Position numbers and translations under genes: made by a program. A model generated the notes under the pieces. It saw only the letters and a program-made list of their open reading frames with translations. It ran no database searches and had not been told where the DNA came from. From an uncultured Flavobacteriaceae bacterium (GTDB lineage: Bacteria > Bacteroidota > Bacteroidia > Flavobacteriales > Flavobacteriaceae): a stretch of DNA of 64,000 nt. Position 1 is the first letter of the stretch; every line of letters begins with the position of its first letter. Location: contig CAJYAG010000003.1 in NCBI GenBank assembly GCA_913065125.1, positions 310,001-374,000 on the forward strand, in the 5' to 3' direction. Of this stretch, positions 62,538-64,000 are shown piece by piece.

Positions 62538-63794
62538 TTAGAATGATATTATTGCTTCGAATGCAAATCCTTTAAAGTTTGCACCATCATATTTGCTAGT
62601 TGGAGCATAGTCATTATAATCTTGGTTTACATAAAGGAATTTACTCATTACATTTTTAGTTAAATACCAACCAAATCCTGCTTCTATTCTGTTAACAGAA
62701 ACCTTTTTAGCATCAGTATTTAGTAATTTTCCACTTACATTATTATACTTCCCTGCGAAATAAAAATTGTCATTATTTCCAAATCTATATAATGCATCAA
62801 TTGCAAATTGATTCCAAGTTCTAGTTTCTGAACTTCCTGTTTTATCACCACCTGTAGAAGTTTCATAAGTAGTAAATAATTCAAAGTTGTTGTATTTGAT
62901 GAAGTTATTAAACATCATTGCGGTCAATTTATTTTTAAATCCAGGGTTAACACGTCCAGCTCTAAAGTCTGCATTTTCTCCTGTAGCTTGAATTACATTA
63001 TAAAAACGAGAACCTGTTCTGTCTCCAGAATATAAGTACACACTTTTTAATTTAGAAGAATGGTAAATAGATCCAGTTAAACGAAATCTTAAGTTCTCGT
63101 TCATTTGTTTGTCATATCCAAACTTTCCAATAATTGCAGCTGTTGTAGCTTCTGGATTAGTAACATCTTGGTTTAATTTTCCGTTAGATAAACCACCCAT
63201 AAATAGAAAATTATTTCTAGAGTAATATAACTCAGCACCAATTTCAGTAGCAAAACCATCCATTAGATAATTCCCTATAAAAGGGTTTGTTATACCGCTC
63301 GCATTATCAGTTCTTCTAAAATGTGCATCACCATAGTTGTTTTCCATTTGACCAACTTTAATAGTTGCATACTTCATGAAATTTTCAAGATATCCTTCTG
63401 AGATAAAGTTTAATTTATCTATTTGTAAGTATCCGCCTTTTACCCAAGTTTCGTGATGGTGATTAGAGGCTAAATACAAATCTAAGTTTACTCTTAATCC
63501 ATCTGCAAGCTGAGCATCTATTGTCATGTTTGCTGTAGGTAGATTAAAGTCACTTCCGAGGTCAATTAAGTTATTTAATTTATTACTGTGATTTAATCCT
63601 TGTAATTGTAGAGCAAATGCTCCACCAATTCTTACTTTTAATCCATTGTATTCGGTATTATCTTTTACCGGATCAAAAATATTTACTGCGTCTTTGTCTT
63701 TTGAGACATAATTTTGCAATTCTTGTGCATTAAGGTTTTGAAAACCTATTGCAATTGCAAAAAAGAATACTGTTGATAAAATTCTATTTTTCAT
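62538..63794 (-). CDS. Outer-membrane porin-like beta-barrel protein
   Basis: 418 residues with a signal peptide (about 1-23, ending LNAQ). The rest alternates polar and hydrophobic residues in many beta-strands and ends in AFEAIISF, an outer-membrane insertion signal. GLKVRIGGAFALQLQGLNHS and GSDFNLPTANMTIDAQLADGLRVNLDLYLAS fit a porin of the OprP/DcaP-like type, but the exact family is uncertain. It lies 21 bases after the YceI-like gene in the same direction. Confidence 0.75.
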   Translation of the reverse strand: MKNRILSTVFFFAIAIGFQNLNAQELQNYVSKDKDAVNIFDPVKDNTEYNGLKVRIGGAFALQLQGLNHSNKLNNLIDLGSDFNLPTANMTIDAQLADGLRVNLDLYLASNHHHETWVKGGYLQIDKLNFISEGYLENFMKYATIKVGQMENNYGDAHFRRTDNASGITNPFIGNYLMDGFATEIGAELYYSRNNFLFMGGLSNGKLNQDVTNPEATTAAIIGKFGYDKQMNENLRFRLTGSIYHSSKLKSVYLYSGDRTGSRFYNVIQATGENADFRAGRVNPGFKNKLTAMMFNNFIKYNNFELFTTYETSTGGDKTGSSETRTWNQFAIDALYRFGNNDNFYFAGKYNNVSGKLLNTDAKKVSVNRIEAGFGWYLTKNVMSKFLYVNQDYNDYAPTSKYDGANFKGFAFEAIISF

Positions 63795-63815
63795 CTTGTT
63801 GTTTTTTAGTTTATA

Positions 63816-64000
63816 TTAAAAGTTTAAGTTAAATTTAATTGTTATTTCATCACCGGTTTTTATAGTTCCTAGTAATGCTTTTGGTGGTTTTATTCCATAA
63901 TCTGTCATTTTTAATTTATATTCTCCTTGTAGTGTAGTTTGGTTTTCTAACTTGTTTATTGTGGTTAGCACCGCTACATTTTTTGTGACACCAGCAATTG
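63816..64000 (-). CDS. YceI-like protein, C-terminal part (cut by window edge)
   Basis: Too short to show by ORF length alone. Reading minus from the window end to TAA at 63818-63816 gives about 61 residues ending LKMTDYGIKPPKALLGTIKT and DEITIKFNLNF. The DYGIKPPxALxGTIKTGDE segment is typical of YceI lipocalin-like proteins of Bacteroidota, periplasmic binders of isoprenoid-type lipids. The N-terminus lies outside the window. It precedes the porin gene by 21 bases. Confidence 0.7.
   Translation of the reverse strand, partial: IAGVTKNVAVLTTINKLENQTTLQGEYKLKMTDYGIKPPKALLGTIKTGDEITIKFNLNF

Overview
The window looks like a chromosomal segment of a marine member of the Flavobacteriaceae (Bacteroidota), close to Polaribacter or Tenacibaculum. 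It is AT-rich and has many TonB-receptor, lipoprotein and ECF-sigma genes. A type IX secretion sorting domain is present, and the clearest promoter fits the Bacteroidota pattern TTTG-N19-TAnnTTTG. I saw no rRNA, tRNA or CRISPR array. Both ends are cut inside genes: a DUF4331 protein on the left and a YceI-like protein on the right.

Layout. 1-4 kb: end of a DUF4331 gene, a TPR lipoprotein and a TonB-dependent receptor. 4-9 kb (minus): a membrane protein, an M28 peptidase, a YdeI-like protein and an ECF sigma/RskA-type anti-sigma pair. 9-10.5 kb: a second ECF sigma/anti-sigma pair divergent from a small DUF6249-like membrane protein; both promoters carry GTAACC-N17-GTC. 10.5-15.3 kb: a beta-propeller-like protein, a membrane protein/XRE pair, a GNAT-nitrilase fusion, an MscS channel and a GNAT. 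15.3-20.2 kb: a Type III restriction-modification cassette (XRE, mod, res) with imperfect direct repeats at its edges. 20-28 kb: htpG, a KAS III gene with a CoA-binding protein, then a minus-strand run pyrR-pyrB-STAS-like-T9SS tail protein-rnz-LuxR. 28-45 kb: mostly housekeeping genes (TPR protein, metallo-hydrolase and amidase lipoproteins, tandem DUF368 genes, aroE, DUF349 protein, Nif3 and coiled-coil pair, lpxK, Ppx/GppA, SixA, pdxH, aspA), then a third ECF sigma locus and a flavoprotein. 46-48.6 kb: a small accessory patch with an esterase-TPR protein, a DoxX-like protein and a Crp/Fnr regulator. 48.6-62.5 kb: a symporter, recR and a nearly complete heme locus. 62.5-64 kb: a porin and a YceI-like gene.

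The heme locus covers the C5 pathway from glutamyl-tRNA to heme: hemA, a hemC-hemD fusion, hemB, hemL, hemE and hemF on the plus strand, with hemJ and hemH nearby on the minus strand. An AraC-type regulator is divergent from hemA. The locus has been invaded by small mobile or repetitive DNA: a four-helix-bundle (S23/IVS-type) gene between hemL and hemE, several short-period intergenic repeats, a 19-copy heptamer array at the 3' end of a TrmH-type methyltransferase gene, and a REP-associated tyrosine transposase (RAYT).

The most unusual object is at 60.9-62.5 kb. The RAYT coding sequence, bracketed by two inverted REP palindromes, reads without a stop through the second REP into hemF. The result is one 495-codon frame that is transposase-like at the N-terminus and coproporphyrinogen oxidase at the C-terminus. 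HemF also has its own ATG, with an AGGAG eight bases upstream that overlaps the edge of the REP.
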